A DNA stretch of 46,855 bases from an uncultured Rhodocyclaceae bacterium (GCA_900549295.1 URNG01000010.1:1-46855); one strand, 5' to 3'; positions 1 to 8,226 are shown, counted from the first letter of the stretch. Translations and numbers: made by a program. The notes: generated by a model not told the origin, from the sequence alone.

Positions 1-2
1 GG

Positions 3-275
3 GCCAGGTGCCCCCCGTTTTGGGGCGCGTCGGCCCCCGCCTGCATCGGCTTGATTTCCGCCTACCTATCCGGCGTATTCGGCGGCTGGCGGCGGGGCGC
101 GGCTTTCGGCAGCGGCTTAACCGGCCTTTACGGCGTGCTGTTTGGCGTGCTGCGCTCGGAGGACAACGCCCTGCTGATGGGCAGCCTGCTGCTGTTCACG
201 GCGCTCGGGGCGGTCATGCTGGCAACCCGGCGGCTGGACTGGTACAAACTCGATGGCAAGGCGGAGTCCGTCTGA
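3..275 (+). CDS. creD: CreD family inner-membrane protein, C-terminal part
   Basis: The frame is open from the window edge and ends at TGA 273-275. The readable part holds two hydrophobic segments and the family's typical ending: SEDNALLMGSLLLF, then a membrane helix, then TRRLDWYKL. CreD (cell envelope integrity protein, COG4452) is about 430-480 residues long, so only about the last 85 are present. It is a polytopic inner-membrane protein of the CreBC regulon in enterobacteria; its biochemical role is unclear. The first 12 or so codons, read through a G/C-rich stretch at the window edge, do not look like CreD and may be sequence error. An internal TTG at 51 is not a real start. Confidence 0.8.
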   Translation, partial: ARCPPFWGASAPACIGLISAYLSGVFGGWRRGAAFGSGLTGLYGVLFGVLRSEDNALLMGSLLLFTALGAVMLATRRLDWYKLDGKAESV

Positions 276-330
276 TGCCGTGCCGCACACTTCAAGATGA
301 ACGCCGCCCGTCTGGCCGGGCCGAGTTACG

Positions 331-1575
331 CTACCTGGCGGCACTGCGGCGATTCAATTGCTCGGGGCTGACATCCACATCGCCAGCCGGGTACAGGTTG
401 GGCAGCAGCGAGCCGAGCGCGTGGACGGGGAACCCCACGCGCACCTTGCCTTTTGGCGAATCGGACAAGAGGAAGCCCTCGGCCAGAAGCTGGCCCAGCA
501 CGTCTCGGGCAACTCTTTCGGACAGGCCCGTAATTCGCCCTGCTTCCCCCCGCTCGAACGCTCCCAGGCCGAAGGCGTGAAGAAAGAGGTGAGCACTCTC
601 AGGTTTCAAGTCAAAGCGAACGCGGTTGAAATAGCCCTCGACGCGCGCCCGGAAATTTTCAAGCGCGAACATGCTGCCCATGTAATCCGCCTGATCGCTG
701 GCACGCCGCAAGGCGTACTCGATGAACTGGGCAAGCCGCTTCTCGGAAAGATTGCCGCGCCCGTCGAGATCACCCATCCGCGGCTCGTCCGCGCCGGCCA
801 ACAGCGCCTTGTATTCATCGGCGGTTTTCGCAAAGCCCCGCGACATGGACCACAGGCCGCTTCCATTGACACCACACGCACGCAGCATGGCATCGAGGGT
901 AATGCGGGCGACACGCCCGTTGCCATCGAGAAACGGGTGAATCCAAGTAAGGCGATGGTGAGCGGCAAAAGCAGCCACGATCGCATCGAGCTTGGCCATC
1001 CCGCCCTTCTCGGCCCGTTCGAGCCTCTGCCCATAGATCTGCGCGTAACGCTCAAGGAAGCGCCCCAGGCACTCAGCCTTCGGCGCAAGATGCCGGCCAA
1101 CGCGCACTTCCTGATTCAGTGCGCGAAACGCGCCTGGCTCCAGGCGCGAACCATCGCCGAGTTGCAGCAGATTTTCCGGCAGGCGCTGGCAGAACACGCG
1201 ATGCAGATCAAGCAGAAACGTGGGCAGCGTGTCCTTGCCAAGACGCTGCTGCTTGGCCCAGCGATCCGCCTCGACGTGGGCCAGCGCGAGGTGCTGCAAA
1301 TTTTGCTGATCCGCCTTCGCTGCGGCCCCTCGCAAAGCTTCCTCAATATCGGCTGGAAGCGTCTTGTGGCCTTCAATGAGGTTGCTGTAGTAGCAATTCA
1401 TGTTGTCGACGAGCGCCGCAAGGCTCCGGGCGGTCGACGGAACGAGCGCAGCATCCAGATGTGCCGAAGCCTCGGAAAGTTCGTGCGCAAGTCCGATGAG
1501 CAGCGTGTAATCCGGGCGCGAGCCGTCTATGAGCAGAGGCTCCATCTGGGCGGGATCATCGTAAAAATCCACCAT
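331..1575 (-). CDS. Fic family protein (predicted AMP transferase) with winged-helix C-terminus
   Basis: This 414-residue protein has the complete Fic active-site motif HPFLDGNGR at residues 213-221. The His is the catalytic base, Asp/Asn bind Mg and the phosphate, and Arg binds the nucleotide. The N-terminal helix carries SNLIEG (residues 64-69), which fits the [S/T]xxxE[G/N] autoinhibitory signature of class II Fic proteins, where the Glu blocks the ATP gamma-phosphate. The last 100 residues resemble a winged-helix DNA-binding domain, as in many DUF4062/Fic stand-alone proteins. By family knowledge it should transfer AMP to a hydroxyl side chain of a target, or remove it; the target is unknown. 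AAGG stands about 6 nt before ATG 1575. No antitoxin gene is adjacent, which fits the built-in inhibitor. Confidence 0.9.
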   Translation of the reverse strand: MVDFYDDPAQMEPLLIDGSRPDYTLLIGLAHELSEASAHLDAALVPSTARSLAALVDNMNCYYSNLIEGHKTLPADIEEALRGAAAKADQQNLQHLALAHVEADRWAKQQRLGKDTLPTFLLDLHRVFCQRLPENLLQLGDGSRLEPGAFRALNQEVRVGRHLAPKAECLGRFLERYAQIYGQRLERAEKGGMAKLDAIVAAFAAHHRLTWIHPFLDGNGRVARITLDAMLRACGVNGSGLWSMSRGFAKTADEYKALLAGADEPRMGDLDGRGNLSEKRLAQFIEYALRRASDQADYMGSMFALENFRARVEGYFNRVRFDLKPESAHLFLHAFGLGAFERGEAGRITGLSERVARDVLGQLLAEGFLLSDSPKGKVRVGFPVHALGSLLPNLYPAGDVDVSPEQLNRRSAAR

Positions 1576-1607
1576 AACAAACCTTATTTCTGCCGATGTT
1601 TTAGCCG

Positions 1608-1613
1608 ATTATA
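1608..1613 (-). promoter_or_regulatory. Probable -10 box of the fic gene
   Basis: The minus strand reads a perfect TATAAT here, about 33 nt before the fic ATG at 1575. No convincing -35 hexamer is seen at the standard 17 nt spacing. The sequence GCCGAT is repeated close by, between the box and the start codon. Confidence 0.45.
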
Positions 1614-1684
1614 AACACATCAGATCAATAAGTTGTGCTGATTTTTTACTACCAACCCGCCGGTATTTTCACCGATACCTGCCC

Positions 1685-2179
1685 TCAATCCCGGTAGTTG
1701 CCGTCCTTGATCGGGAAATCGGTGATCTTGCCGCGCACCAGCGCGATGGCTTCGCGCAGTTCGTCGATCTTCTTGCCGGAGACGCGCACGGCGTCGCCCT
1801 GGATGGAGGCCTGGGCTTTCAGCTTGGCGTCCTTGATGAGCTTGACGATCTTCTTCGCCAGCTCGCTGTCGATGCCGTCCCTGATCTTCAGTTCCTGCTT
1901 GGATTTGTTGCCGGAAACGCTCTGCACCTTCTGCGCGTCGAGGCGCTTGACGCTGTCTTTTTCCTTCTTTTCCAGGGCGGGGAAGAGCAGGTCCTTGATC
2001 TGGTCGAGCTGGAATTCGGAATCGCCCCACAGGGTGATGATCTTGTCCTTCTCGTTCAGTTCGACCTTGGCGGAGGTGCCTTTGAAGTCGTAGCGGTTGT
2101 CGATCTGGCGGGAGGCGACGTCGACGGCGTTCTTCAAGGCCACCATGTCGGCTTCGGAAGTGAAATCAAAACTGGGCAT
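1685..2179 (-). CDS. yajQ: YajQ family nucleotide-binding protein (c-di-GMP binding)
   Basis: The 164-residue product matches YajQ from end to end: it begins MPSFDFTSEAD and contains QIDNRYDFKG and the ending FPIKDGNYRD. The family folds as two RRM-like ferredoxin domains. Members such as the Xanthomonas XC_3703 protein bind cyclic di-GMP and act on transcription; others bind RNA or interact with translation components. The protein is cytoplasmic, with no signal or membrane segment. AGGAG lies about 4 nt before ATG 2179. The gene follows ppnP, separated by a palindromic repeat, and is probably the last gene of the run that starts at argD. Confidence 0.95.
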   Translation of the reverse strand: MPSFDFTSEADMVALKNAVDVASRQIDNRYDFKGTSAKVELNEKDKIITLWGDSEFQLDQIKDLLFPALEKKEKDSVKRLDAQKVQSVSGNKSKQELKIRDGIDSELAKKIVKLIKDAKLKAQASIQGDAVRVSGKKIDELREAIALVRGKITDFPIKDGNYRD

Positions 2180-2199
2180 GGGAACTCCTGAAAGTTTTT

Positions 2200-2283
2200 A
2201 CCGCAGAGACGCAGAGGACGCGGAGAAAGGCAAGAACAGAAGCCTTGATTTTTTCCTCTGCGCCCTCCGCGCCTCTGCGGTGA
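2200..2283. repeat. Imperfect inverted repeat (CGCAGAG-type palindromic element)
   Basis: The left arm (2200-2228) and right arm (2255-2282) are complementary over about 28 bp with about four mismatches. Each arm is built from repeated CGCAGAG or CGCGGAG units. The loop is about 26 nt. The element fills the space between ppnP and yajQ. Sequences of this type occur as dispersed palindromes in many proteobacteria. In RNA it would form a long hairpin and could alter yajQ expression or stabilise the upstream message. Confidence 0.75.
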
Positions 2284-2292
2284 ATTACAGAA

Positions 2293-2607
2293 TCAACCGA
2301 AATGGCAGACGTAGTGATACGGCTCGTCGCAGGCGATGTCGAACGACGAATTGCCCGGCACGTTGAAGGACTGGCCCGCGCCGTAGCTCGTCCACTCGCT
2401 TTCGCCCTTGAGTTTGACGCGGCATGTACCGCCGACGCCTTCCATGATTTCCGGCGCGCCGGTGTTGAAGGTGAGCGTGGCGGGCAGGATGACGCCGACG
2501 GTTTTTTTCGTGCCGTCGGCCAGGATGACGGTATGGCTGACGCACTTGCCGTCGAAATAGACGTTGGCCACCTTGACGACGCTGGCGTTATCGAATTTTT
2601 CCGACAT
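2293..2607 (-). CDS. ppnP: Pyrimidine/purine nucleoside phosphorylase
   Basis: The 104-residue protein starts MSEKFDNASVVK and has the single-domain cupin pattern of the DUF1255 (PpnP/YaiE) family, including FNTGAPEIMEG, the W..Y..GQSF stretch and the ending YHYVCHFG. The E. coli enzyme phosphorolyses several nucleosides to the free base and ribose-1-phosphate. ATG 2607 was chosen because the family starts there; a longer in-frame extension would overlap the DUF2788 gene. The gene begins 1 nt after the DUF2788 stop, so the two are probably translationally coupled. The protein is cytoplasmic, without a signal peptide. Confidence 0.92.
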   Translation of the reverse strand: MSEKFDNASVVKVANVYFDGKCVSHTVILADGTKKTVGVILPATLTFNTGAPEIMEGVGGTCRVKLKGESEWTSYGAGQSFNVPGNSSFDIACDEPYHYVCHFG

Positions 2608-2608
2608 T

Positions 2609-2845
2609 TCAGATTCCCCAAATTTTCTGGATGATGCCCTTGGCGATGAAACCCAACATGCCGAAGGCGAGCACGAAGAACAGGACGAAAGTTCCGGTCT
2701 TGCCCGCTTTCGAGCGCCAGGCGATTTCGCCGATGATAAACAGCATGAACAGGATGAAGGCGCCGACGCCCCAGGTCGAGAAGAAATCGGCGATCTGCTC
2801 CTCGGAGAGGCCAAACAGGCCAGTGGGCGGCGGTGCGGGTTCCAT
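2609..2845 (-). CDS. DUF2788 small membrane protein
   Basis: This 78-residue protein has two hydrophobic segments, at about residues 27-41 and 53-72. They are separated by a basic loop with IAWRSKAGKTGTF, which is characteristic of DUF2788. The short N-terminus (EEQIADFFSTWGVG) is typical of the family. No function is known. In betaproteobacteria DUF2788 genes are often found beside argG and ppnP, and that is the position here: 15 nt after argG and 1 nt before ppnP. It most likely sits in the inner membrane. Confidence 0.88.
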   Translation of the reverse strand: MEPAPPPTGLFGLSEEQIADFFSTWGVGAFILFMLFIIGEIAWRSKAGKTGTFVLFFVLAFGMLGFIAKGIIQKIWGI

Positions 2846-2860
2846 CTCGTTCGTCCTTTC

Positions 2861-4090
2861 TTAGCCCTTGCGCGCCTTGAGATTGGCGGCAATACGCATG
2901 CGCAGGGCGTTGAGCTTGATGAAGCCGCCGGCGTCCTTCTGGTCGTAAGCGCCGGCGTCGTCCTCGAAGGTGGCGATGGTCGGGTCGAACAGCGAATCGG
3001 TCTTGGAATCGCGGCCGACGACGATCACGTTGCCCTTGTAGAGCTTGAGGCGCACGAAGCCGTTGACGCACTGCTGCGTGTGGTCGATCAGGGTTTGCAG
3101 GGCGACGCGCTCGGGACTCCACCAGTAGCCGTTGTACACCAGGCTGGCGTAGCGCGGCATCAGGTCGTCCTTCAGGTGGGCGACTTCGCGGTCGAGCGTG
3201 ACCGATTCGATGGCGCGGTGCGCCTTGAGCAGAATGGTGCCGCCGGGGGTTTCGTAGCAGCCGCGCGACTTCATGCCGACGTAGCGGTTTTCCACCAGAT
3301 CGAGGCGGCCGATGCCGTGCTTGCCGCCGAGTTCGTTCAGCTTGGCGAGCAGTTCGTGGGCGGCCATTTTCTGACCGTTGATCGCCACCAGATCGCCCTT
3401 CTCGAAGCTCAGGTCAAGGTATTGTGCCGCATCCGGCGCGGCTTCCGGGGCCACCGTCCAGCGCCACATGGATTCCTCGGCTTCCGCCGCCGGGTCTTCC
3501 AGGTGGCGGCCTTCGTAGGAAATGTGCAGGAGGTTGGCGTCCATCGAATAAGGCGAGCCGCCCTGCTTGTGCTTCATGTCGACCGGGATGCCGTGCTGTT
3601 CGGCGTAAGCCATGAGCTTTTCGCGCGACAGCAGATCCCATTCGCGCCACGGCGCGATCACCTTGACGCCCGGCTTCAGCGCGTAGGCACCCAGCTCGAA
3701 ACGCACCTGGTCGTTGCCCTTGCCGGTCGCGCCGTGCGAGATGGCGTCGGCGCCGGTCAGGTTGGTGATTTCGATCAGGCGCTTGGCGATCAGCGGGCGG
3801 GCGATGGAAGTGCCGAGCAGGTATTCACCTTCATAGACGGTGTTGGCGCGGAACATCGGGAAAACGAAATCGCGCACGAATTCTTCACGCAGATCGTCGA
3901 TGAAGATGTTTTCCGGCTTGATGCCTGCCTTCAAGGCCTTGGCGCGGGCCGGTTCCAGCTCCTCGCCCTGGCCGAGATCGGCGGTGAAGGTGACCACTTC
4001 GCACTGGTAGGTGTCCTGCAACCATTTCAGGATGACCGAAGTATCCAGACCGCCGGAATAGGCCAGCACCACTTTTTTGACGTCGCTCAT
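2861..4090 (-). CDS. argG: Argininosuccinate synthase
   Basis: The 409-residue enzyme joins citrulline and aspartate, using ATP, to give argininosuccinate; this is the penultimate step of arginine synthesis. The N-terminal ATP-pyrophosphatase loop YSGGLDTS is at residues 11-18. Downstream family blocks include ISHGATGKGNDQVRFE and the substrate-binding YEGRHLED region. Length and both ends match the short (about 400 residue) type. The gene lies 70 nt after argF on the same strand, so argD, argF and argG probably form one operon. The protein is cytoplasmic and tetrameric in characterised members. Confidence 0.97.
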   Translation of the reverse strand: MSDVKKVVLAYSGGLDTSVILKWLQDTYQCEVVTFTADLGQGEELEPARAKALKAGIKPENIFIDDLREEFVRDFVFPMFRANTVYEGEYLLGTSIARPLIAKRLIEITNLTGADAISHGATGKGNDQVRFELGAYALKPGVKVIAPWREWDLLSREKLMAYAEQHGIPVDMKHKQGGSPYSMDANLLHISYEGRHLEDPAAEAEESMWRWTVAPEAAPDAAQYLDLSFEKGDLVAINGQKMAAHELLAKLNELGGKHGIGRLDLVENRYVGMKSRGCYETPGGTILLKAHRAIESVTLDREVAHLKDDLMPRYASLVYNGYWWSPERVALQTLIDHTQQCVNGFVRLKLYKGNVIVVGRDSKTDSLFDPTIATFEDDAGAYDQKDAGGFIKLNALRMRIAANLKARKG

Positions 4091-4160
4091 TTGCTTTCCT
4101 TGCTCTTTCCCAGTTTGCAGCCGCCCGGCCCCTGCCGCGCGGCAAAAAATCGGACAACAC

Positions 4161-5075
4161 TCAAACCCGGCCCAGCACCAGGTATTCCATCAACGCCTTC
4201 TGCACGTGCAGACGGTTTTCCGCTTCATCCCACACCACCGACTGCGGGCCGTCGATCACCTCGGCGGTGACTTCCTCTCCGCGGTGCGCCGGCAGGCAGT
4301 GCATGAACAGCGCCTCGCGGCTGGCGACCGCCATCATTTCGGCGTCCACGCACCAGTCGGCGAATGCCTTCTTCCGCGCTTCGTTTTCCGCCTCGAAGCC
4401 CATCGAGGTCCACACGTCGGTGGTGACCAGATCGGCTCCCCGGCAGGCGTCCATCGGGTCGGCGAAAATTTCGTAATGCGCCGGGTCGACACCGGAAATC
4501 AGATCCAGGTTCAACGCGTAACCGGGCGGCGTCGACACATGCACCTTGAAATCGAGCAGTTGCGCGGCTTGCAGCCAGGTGTTGCACATGTTGTTGGCGT
4601 CGCCCACCCAGGCCACGGTCTTGCCCTGGATCGGGCCGCGATGCTCGATGTAGGTGAAGATGTCGGCGAGGATCTGGCAGGGGTGGTATTCGTTGGTCAG
4701 GCCGTTGATGACCGGCACCCGCGAATTGGCGGCGAAGCGCTCGATGATGTCCTGCTCGAAGGTGCGGATCATGACGATGTCGCTCATGCGCGAAATCACC
4801 TGCGCCGCGTCCTCCACCGGCTCGCCGCGCCCGAGCTGCGAGTCGCGGGTGTTCAGGTAGATGGCCGTGCCGCCCAGTTGCTGCACGCCGGCCTCGAACG
4901 ACAGGCGGGTGCGGGTGCTGGCCTTCTCGAAGATCATCACCAGGGTGCGGTCGGTGAGCGGCCAGTATTTCTGGTAGTTCTTGAACTGCGCCTTGATCCA
5001 ACGCGTGCGCTCGATCACGTGGTCGTATTCCGCGCGGCTGAAATCCTTGAATTGCAGGTAATGCTTGAGCGCCAT
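4161..5075 (-). CDS. argF: Ornithine carbamoyltransferase
   Basis: The 304-residue protein carries the carbamoyl-phosphate site STRTR (residues 53-57), HPCQ (131-134) and the ornithine/catalytic loop HCLPAHRG (259-266). It makes citrulline from ornithine and carbamoyl phosphate. The start at ATG 5075 fits the family, which begins MALKHYLQFKDFS in related bacteria. It begins 3 nt after the argD stop codon, so coupled translation is likely. The order argD-argF-argG supports the anabolic role (ArgF) over a catabolic ArcB. Confidence 0.97.
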   Translation of the reverse strand: MALKHYLQFKDFSRAEYDHVIERTRWIKAQFKNYQKYWPLTDRTLVMIFEKASTRTRLSFEAGVQQLGGTAIYLNTRDSQLGRGEPVEDAAQVISRMSDIVMIRTFEQDIIERFAANSRVPVINGLTNEYHPCQILADIFTYIEHRGPIQGKTVAWVGDANNMCNTWLQAAQLLDFKVHVSTPPGYALNLDLISGVDPAHYEIFADPMDACRGADLVTTDVWTSMGFEAENEARKKAFADWCVDAEMMAVASREALFMHCLPAHRGEEVTAEVIDGPQSVVWDEAENRLHVQKALMEYLVLGRV

Positions 5076-5078
5076 GAT

Positions 5079-6251
5079 TTACCCCGTCAGAAAGTCCCGG
5101 ATCAGCAGACTCAGGCGGCTGACCAGTTCGCGCGCATCGGCTTCGCTGAAATTGAGCGCCGGCAGCAAACGCACCACCGTATCGCCGGTCACGTTGATGA
5201 GCAGGCCGCTTTCCAGCGCCTTGCCGACCAGCACGCCGCAGGGGCGGTCGAGTTCGATGCCGATCATCAGGCCGTGGCCGCGAACTTCGACCAGGCCCTG
5301 CACGCCGCGCAGGTTCTCCGCCACGCCTTCGCGGATCAGGCGGCCGATGCGCTCGGCGTTGGCGAGCAGATTTTCTTCTTCCATGCAGGCCAACGTGGTC
5401 AGCGCGGCGCGGCAGGCGAGCGGGTTGCCGCCGAAGGTCGAGCCGTGGTTGCCCGGCCCGAACAGGCCGGCCGCCTTGCCGCCCGCCATGCAGGCGCCGA
5501 TCGGCACGCCGGAAGCCAGCCCCTTGGCCAGCGTCGCCACGTCCGGCTGCACGCCCGCCAGTTGATAGCCGAACCATTGCCCGGTGCGCCCCATGCCGCA
5601 CTGCACTTCGTCGCACATCATCAGCCAGCCGTGGGCGTCGCACACTTCGCGCACGCCCCGGTAGTAGGCGGTATCGGCCAGATGGATGCCGCCTTCGCCC
5701 TGGATGACCTCGAACAGCACGGCGACGATGTTCCGGTTGTGCTCGGCCACCGCTTTCAAGGCCGCCAGATCGCCGTAGGGGACGCGCACGAAACCCGTCA
5801 CCAGCGGCTCGAAGCCGATCTGCACCTTGCGGTTGCCGGTCGCCGACAGGGTCGCCAGGGTGCGCCCGTGGAAGGCTTTTTCCATCACCACCACGGTCGG
5901 CTGCTCAATGCCTTTCCGGTGGCCGTAAAAGCGCGCCAGCTTGATCGCGGCTTCATTCGCCTCGCAGCCGGAATTGCAGAAAAACACTTCCGACATGCCG
6001 GACAGGGCGCACAGCTTGTCCGCCAGTTGCTCCTGGCCCGTGACGCCGTACAGATTGGACGTATGGATCAGGCGCGCCGCCTGATCGGCAATCGCCGCCG
6101 CCAGTTTGGGATGGCCGTGGCCCAGGGTATTGACCGCGATACCGGCGACGGCGTCGAGATATTCGCGGCCCTCGGTGTCGGTGAGGCGGCTCCCCTGGCC
6201 GTGGCTGAAAGCCACCGGCAGGCGAGCGTAAGTATTCATGACATGTGACAT
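5079..6251 (-). CDS. argD: Acetylornithine aminotransferase
   Basis: This class III PLP aminotransferase has about 390 residues from the chosen ATG 6251 (MSHVMNTYARLP). It converts N-acetylglutamate semialdehyde to N-acetylornithine with glutamate as amino donor; many members also act in lysine synthesis. Visible blocks are FCNSGCEANEAAIKLAR, MCDEVQCGMGRTG (the PLP-pocket Asp) and LAKGLASGVPIGA (the Schiff-base Lys). A longer frame to 6311 adds 20 residues not typical of the family. An alternative start is ATG 6239 (MNTYARLP). It is the first gene of the arg cluster. Confidence 0.95.
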   Translation of the reverse strand: MSHVMNTYARLPVAFSHGQGSRLTDTEGREYLDAVAGIAVNTLGHGHPKLAAAIADQAARLIHTSNLYGVTGQEQLADKLCALSGMSEVFFCNSGCEANEAAIKLARFYGHRKGIEQPTVVVMEKAFHGRTLATLSATGNRKVQIGFEPLVTGFVRVPYGDLAALKAVAEHNRNIVAVLFEVIQGEGGIHLADTAYYRGVREVCDAHGWLMMCDEVQCGMGRTGQWFGYQLAGVQPDVATLAKGLASGVPIGACMAGGKAAGLFGPGNHGSTFGGNPLACRAALTTLACMEEENLLANAERIGRLIREGVAENLRGVQGLVEVRGHGLMIGIELDRPCGVLVGKALESGLLINVTGDTVVRLLPALNFSEADARELVSRLSLLIRDFLTG

Positions 6252-6301
6252 GAGGCGACCCCCATAAACGAAAAACGGCGGCCATCGCCGCCCGAATGAC
6301 A

Positions 6302-6339
6302 CTGCAAGCACATTTCCTTTTTCCGGGAAAGGCTTGCAG
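6302..6339. repeat. Inverted repeat in the argD-parA intergenic region
   Basis: CTGCAAGC at 6302-6309 pairs with GCTTGCAG at 6332-6339. Inside it, TTTCC and GGAAA can extend the stem with small bulges. It sits between the divergent argD and parA starts, so it is not a terminator of a flanking gene. It could be a leader hairpin of the arg message or an operator. It does not resemble a canonical ARG box that I can recognise. Confidence 0.5.
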
Positions 6340-6389
6340 GAAGGCGGATGTTAAGTGAAAAATAGCGCCCTGTATAGAACGGGTCAGCC

Positions 6390-7169
6390 ATGAGAATAGC
6401 CATCTTCAATCAGAAAGGCGGCGTCGGGAAAACCACCACCGCCCTCAACCTGGGCGCTGCTTTGCAGCGTTCCGGCACGCCGCCGCTGCTCATCGATCTC
6501 GATCCGCAGGGACACTTGTCGAGCATCCACGGCAAGACGCCGCCCGAATCGGATCGGAGCCTGTTCGCTTTCTTCCAGGATCAGCGCACGCTGCGCGAAC
6601 TGGAAGTGGAGTGGGAGGGCATCGGGCAGTTGATTCCCGCCCACCAGCAGCTCATCAAGGTCGATTCCATTTTTGGCAAAGGCCCGGCCATTCTCAACAA
6701 GCTGCGCCACGGCATGGAAACGCTCGACGCCACGCATCCGGGGCGTCCCTGCATCATCGACTGCTGCCCTTACATCGGCGTCCTGGCCCTGAACGCCATT
6801 TTCGCCTGCGAGCTTCTGATCGTGCCGGTTTCCACCGATTACCTGTCGCTACAGGCGGCAGAGCAAATTTCCCGCACCCTGGAAGTGCTCGAACCCGTGC
6901 TGAAACGGCGCGTGCCGCGTTACTACCTGCTCACCCGCTTCGACCGCCGCCGCCGCATGAGCGAGGACGTGCGCAACAAACTGCGCGAGCGTTACGGCGA
7001 CGAAGTGCTGGACACGGCCATCACCGAGAACGTGACTGTCGCCGAAAGCCCCGCTTTCCGTCAGGATGTGTTTCGCCGCAACGCCAGCAGCGCCGGCGCT
7101 CAGGATTATCAGAAACTTTTCGTCGAACTCGTCGGGCGAGGCCATCTGCGCGCCGGTCCGGCAAACTGA
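6390..7169 (+). CDS. ParA/Soj family ATPase without a ParB partner
   Basis: The 259-residue protein has the deviant Walker A motif KGGVGKT (residues 9-15), DLDPQG (36-41) and a Walker B-like strand at IIDCCPYIG. This defines the ParA/MinD ATPase group, which forms ATP-dependent dimers on DNA or membrane to position cargo. No parB or parS-like repeats follow, and the chromosomal parAB pair normally lies near gidAB, so this is probably an orphan ParA used for another cargo or a domesticated plasmid gene. ATG 6390 is the first start after the intergenic region. It is transcribed away from argD. Confidence 0.88.
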   Translation: MRIAIFNQKGGVGKTTTALNLGAALQRSGTPPLLIDLDPQGHLSSIHGKTPPESDRSLFAFFQDQRTLRELEVEWEGIGQLIPAHQQLIKVDSIFGKGPAILNKLRHGMETLDATHPGRPCIIDCCPYIGVLALNAIFACELLIVPVSTDYLSLQAAEQISRTLEVLEPVLKRRVPRYYLLTRFDRRRRMSEDVRNKLRERYGDEVLDTAITENVTVAESPAFRQDVFRRNASSAGAQDYQKLFVELVGRGHLRAGPAN

Positions 7170-7177
7170 GCCGCGCC

Positions 7178-7408
7178 TCAACGCGCGATGATGAGGTCCA
7201 TCACGTCCTCGTAATTGACCGTGCCCAGGCGGCCGTTCATCGGCACGTCCTGGTACACGCAATCGAGCACCTGGCAATTGTTGTAGATCTGCTCCACCTT
7301 GCGCCGCGCATCGGCTTCGTCGCGCCCATGAAACGAGAGGTGCTCGACGATGACCCCGGTTCGGGTGCGAATGCGGAACTGATACTTTCCTATCGTTCCA
7401 GCCAACAT
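7178..7408 (-). CDS. Conserved hypothetical protein, 76 residues
   Basis: The small soluble protein contains GKYQFRIRTRTGVIVEHLSFHGRD, then a helix (ADARRKVEQIYNNCQVLD) and an acidic C-terminus. It has no signal peptide or membrane segment, and two Cys. I recognise no characterised family. It is convergent with parA, ending 8 nt after the parA stop. Codon use and GC match the surroundings, which supports a real gene. Function is unknown. Confidence 0.6.
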   Translation of the reverse strand: MLAGTIGKYQFRIRTRTGVIVEHLSFHGRDEADARRKVEQIYNNCQVLDCVYQDVPMNGRLGTVNYEDVMDLIIAR

Positions 7409-7464
7409 AAAAACCCCGTCAGATCAATGTAGTACGACGAGTATATGTAGTGGTTTCTAGGATT

Positions 7465-8226
7465 TCAATCAATTTCTGCATCGGCTGCCACGACGACCTG
7501 ACGCGCCAACTCCCGCCCGGCATAAGCCAGCCACGGCAAAACGACGGGAAAAGCCGGTAAAAGCAGGGCGCTACCGACGCCGAGAACGCCCAGAATCCCC
7601 GCCCAGACAAGGGCCGGGCCCAGGTTGCCGAACACCAGGCGCACGCTCGCCACGACCGCCGGCACCAGCTCGGCGCGGCGCTCGGCGAGCAGCGGCACGG
7701 AAAACGCCGTCACCACATACACCAGCCCGGCGATGAAGCAGCCCGAAACCCCCGCCCAAAAGGCAAAACGCGAGGCTTCCGCTGCCCGCCCGGGAATGCT
7801 GGCGAAGGTGAATGGCGTGCCGCCCACCATGTAGCTGTAGAGAATGGCCGCATCGGTGGCAAAAATCAGGAACAGGAGCAGGCAGACCAGCGCCAGCACC
7901 CACAAGGCGGGCGCGGCCTGGCGAAAACCGGCGGCGATGGCACCCATGCCAGGCGGCTCGCCCCGCTCTGCCGCCCGGGCGATACCAAAAAACCCAGCCA
8001 GCAGCACCGGGCCAAAAAGCATGAACCCGCCCGCCGCTGCCAGCGCAAATGGCAGCAAACCCCGATCGTGCAGGAGCACGAAAATCAGCAGGCCCAGGAG
8101 TGTAAAGGGCAGCGCATACAGGAAGGAAACCATGCGCGTCCGATTGGCCAGTTGCCAGCCGGCAGCCAGGGCTGCGCGCAAGGTCGCGAGAGTAAAGGGG
8201 CGCAGGTTCAGGGCGTGAGGTGTCAT
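7465..8226 (-). CDS. DUF2189 integral membrane protein
   Basis: The product has about 253 residues from ATG 8226 (MTPHALNLRPFTLATLRAAL); a TTG extension to 8241 is unlikely. Five to six hydrophobic segments are visible. The N-terminal amphipathic stretch followed by GWQLANRTRMVSFLYALPF and the GPVLLAGFFGIARAAERGEPPG block are typical of DUF2189, a family of predicted inner-membrane proteins. Function is not known. It lies 98 nt downstream of the DUF411 gene on the same strand but is probably not part of the metal operon. Confidence 0.82.
   Translation of the reverse strand: MTPHALNLRPFTLATLRAALAAGWQLANRTRMVSFLYALPFTLLGLLIFVLLHDRGLLPFALAAAGGFMLFGPVLLAGFFGIARAAERGEPPGMGAIAAGFRQAAPALWVLALVCLLLFLIFATDAAILYSYMVGGTPFTFASIPGRAAEASRFAFWAGVSGCFIAGLVYVVTAFSVPLLAERRAELVPAVVASVRLVFGNLGPALVWAGILGVLGVGSALLLPAFPVVLPWLAYAGRELARQVVVAADAEID

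Noticed and set aside
4077..6248. 723-codon plus-strand open frame opposite argF and argD
   Set aside because: It is antisense to two well-supported enzymes and has a low-complexity His/Arg/Gln composition.
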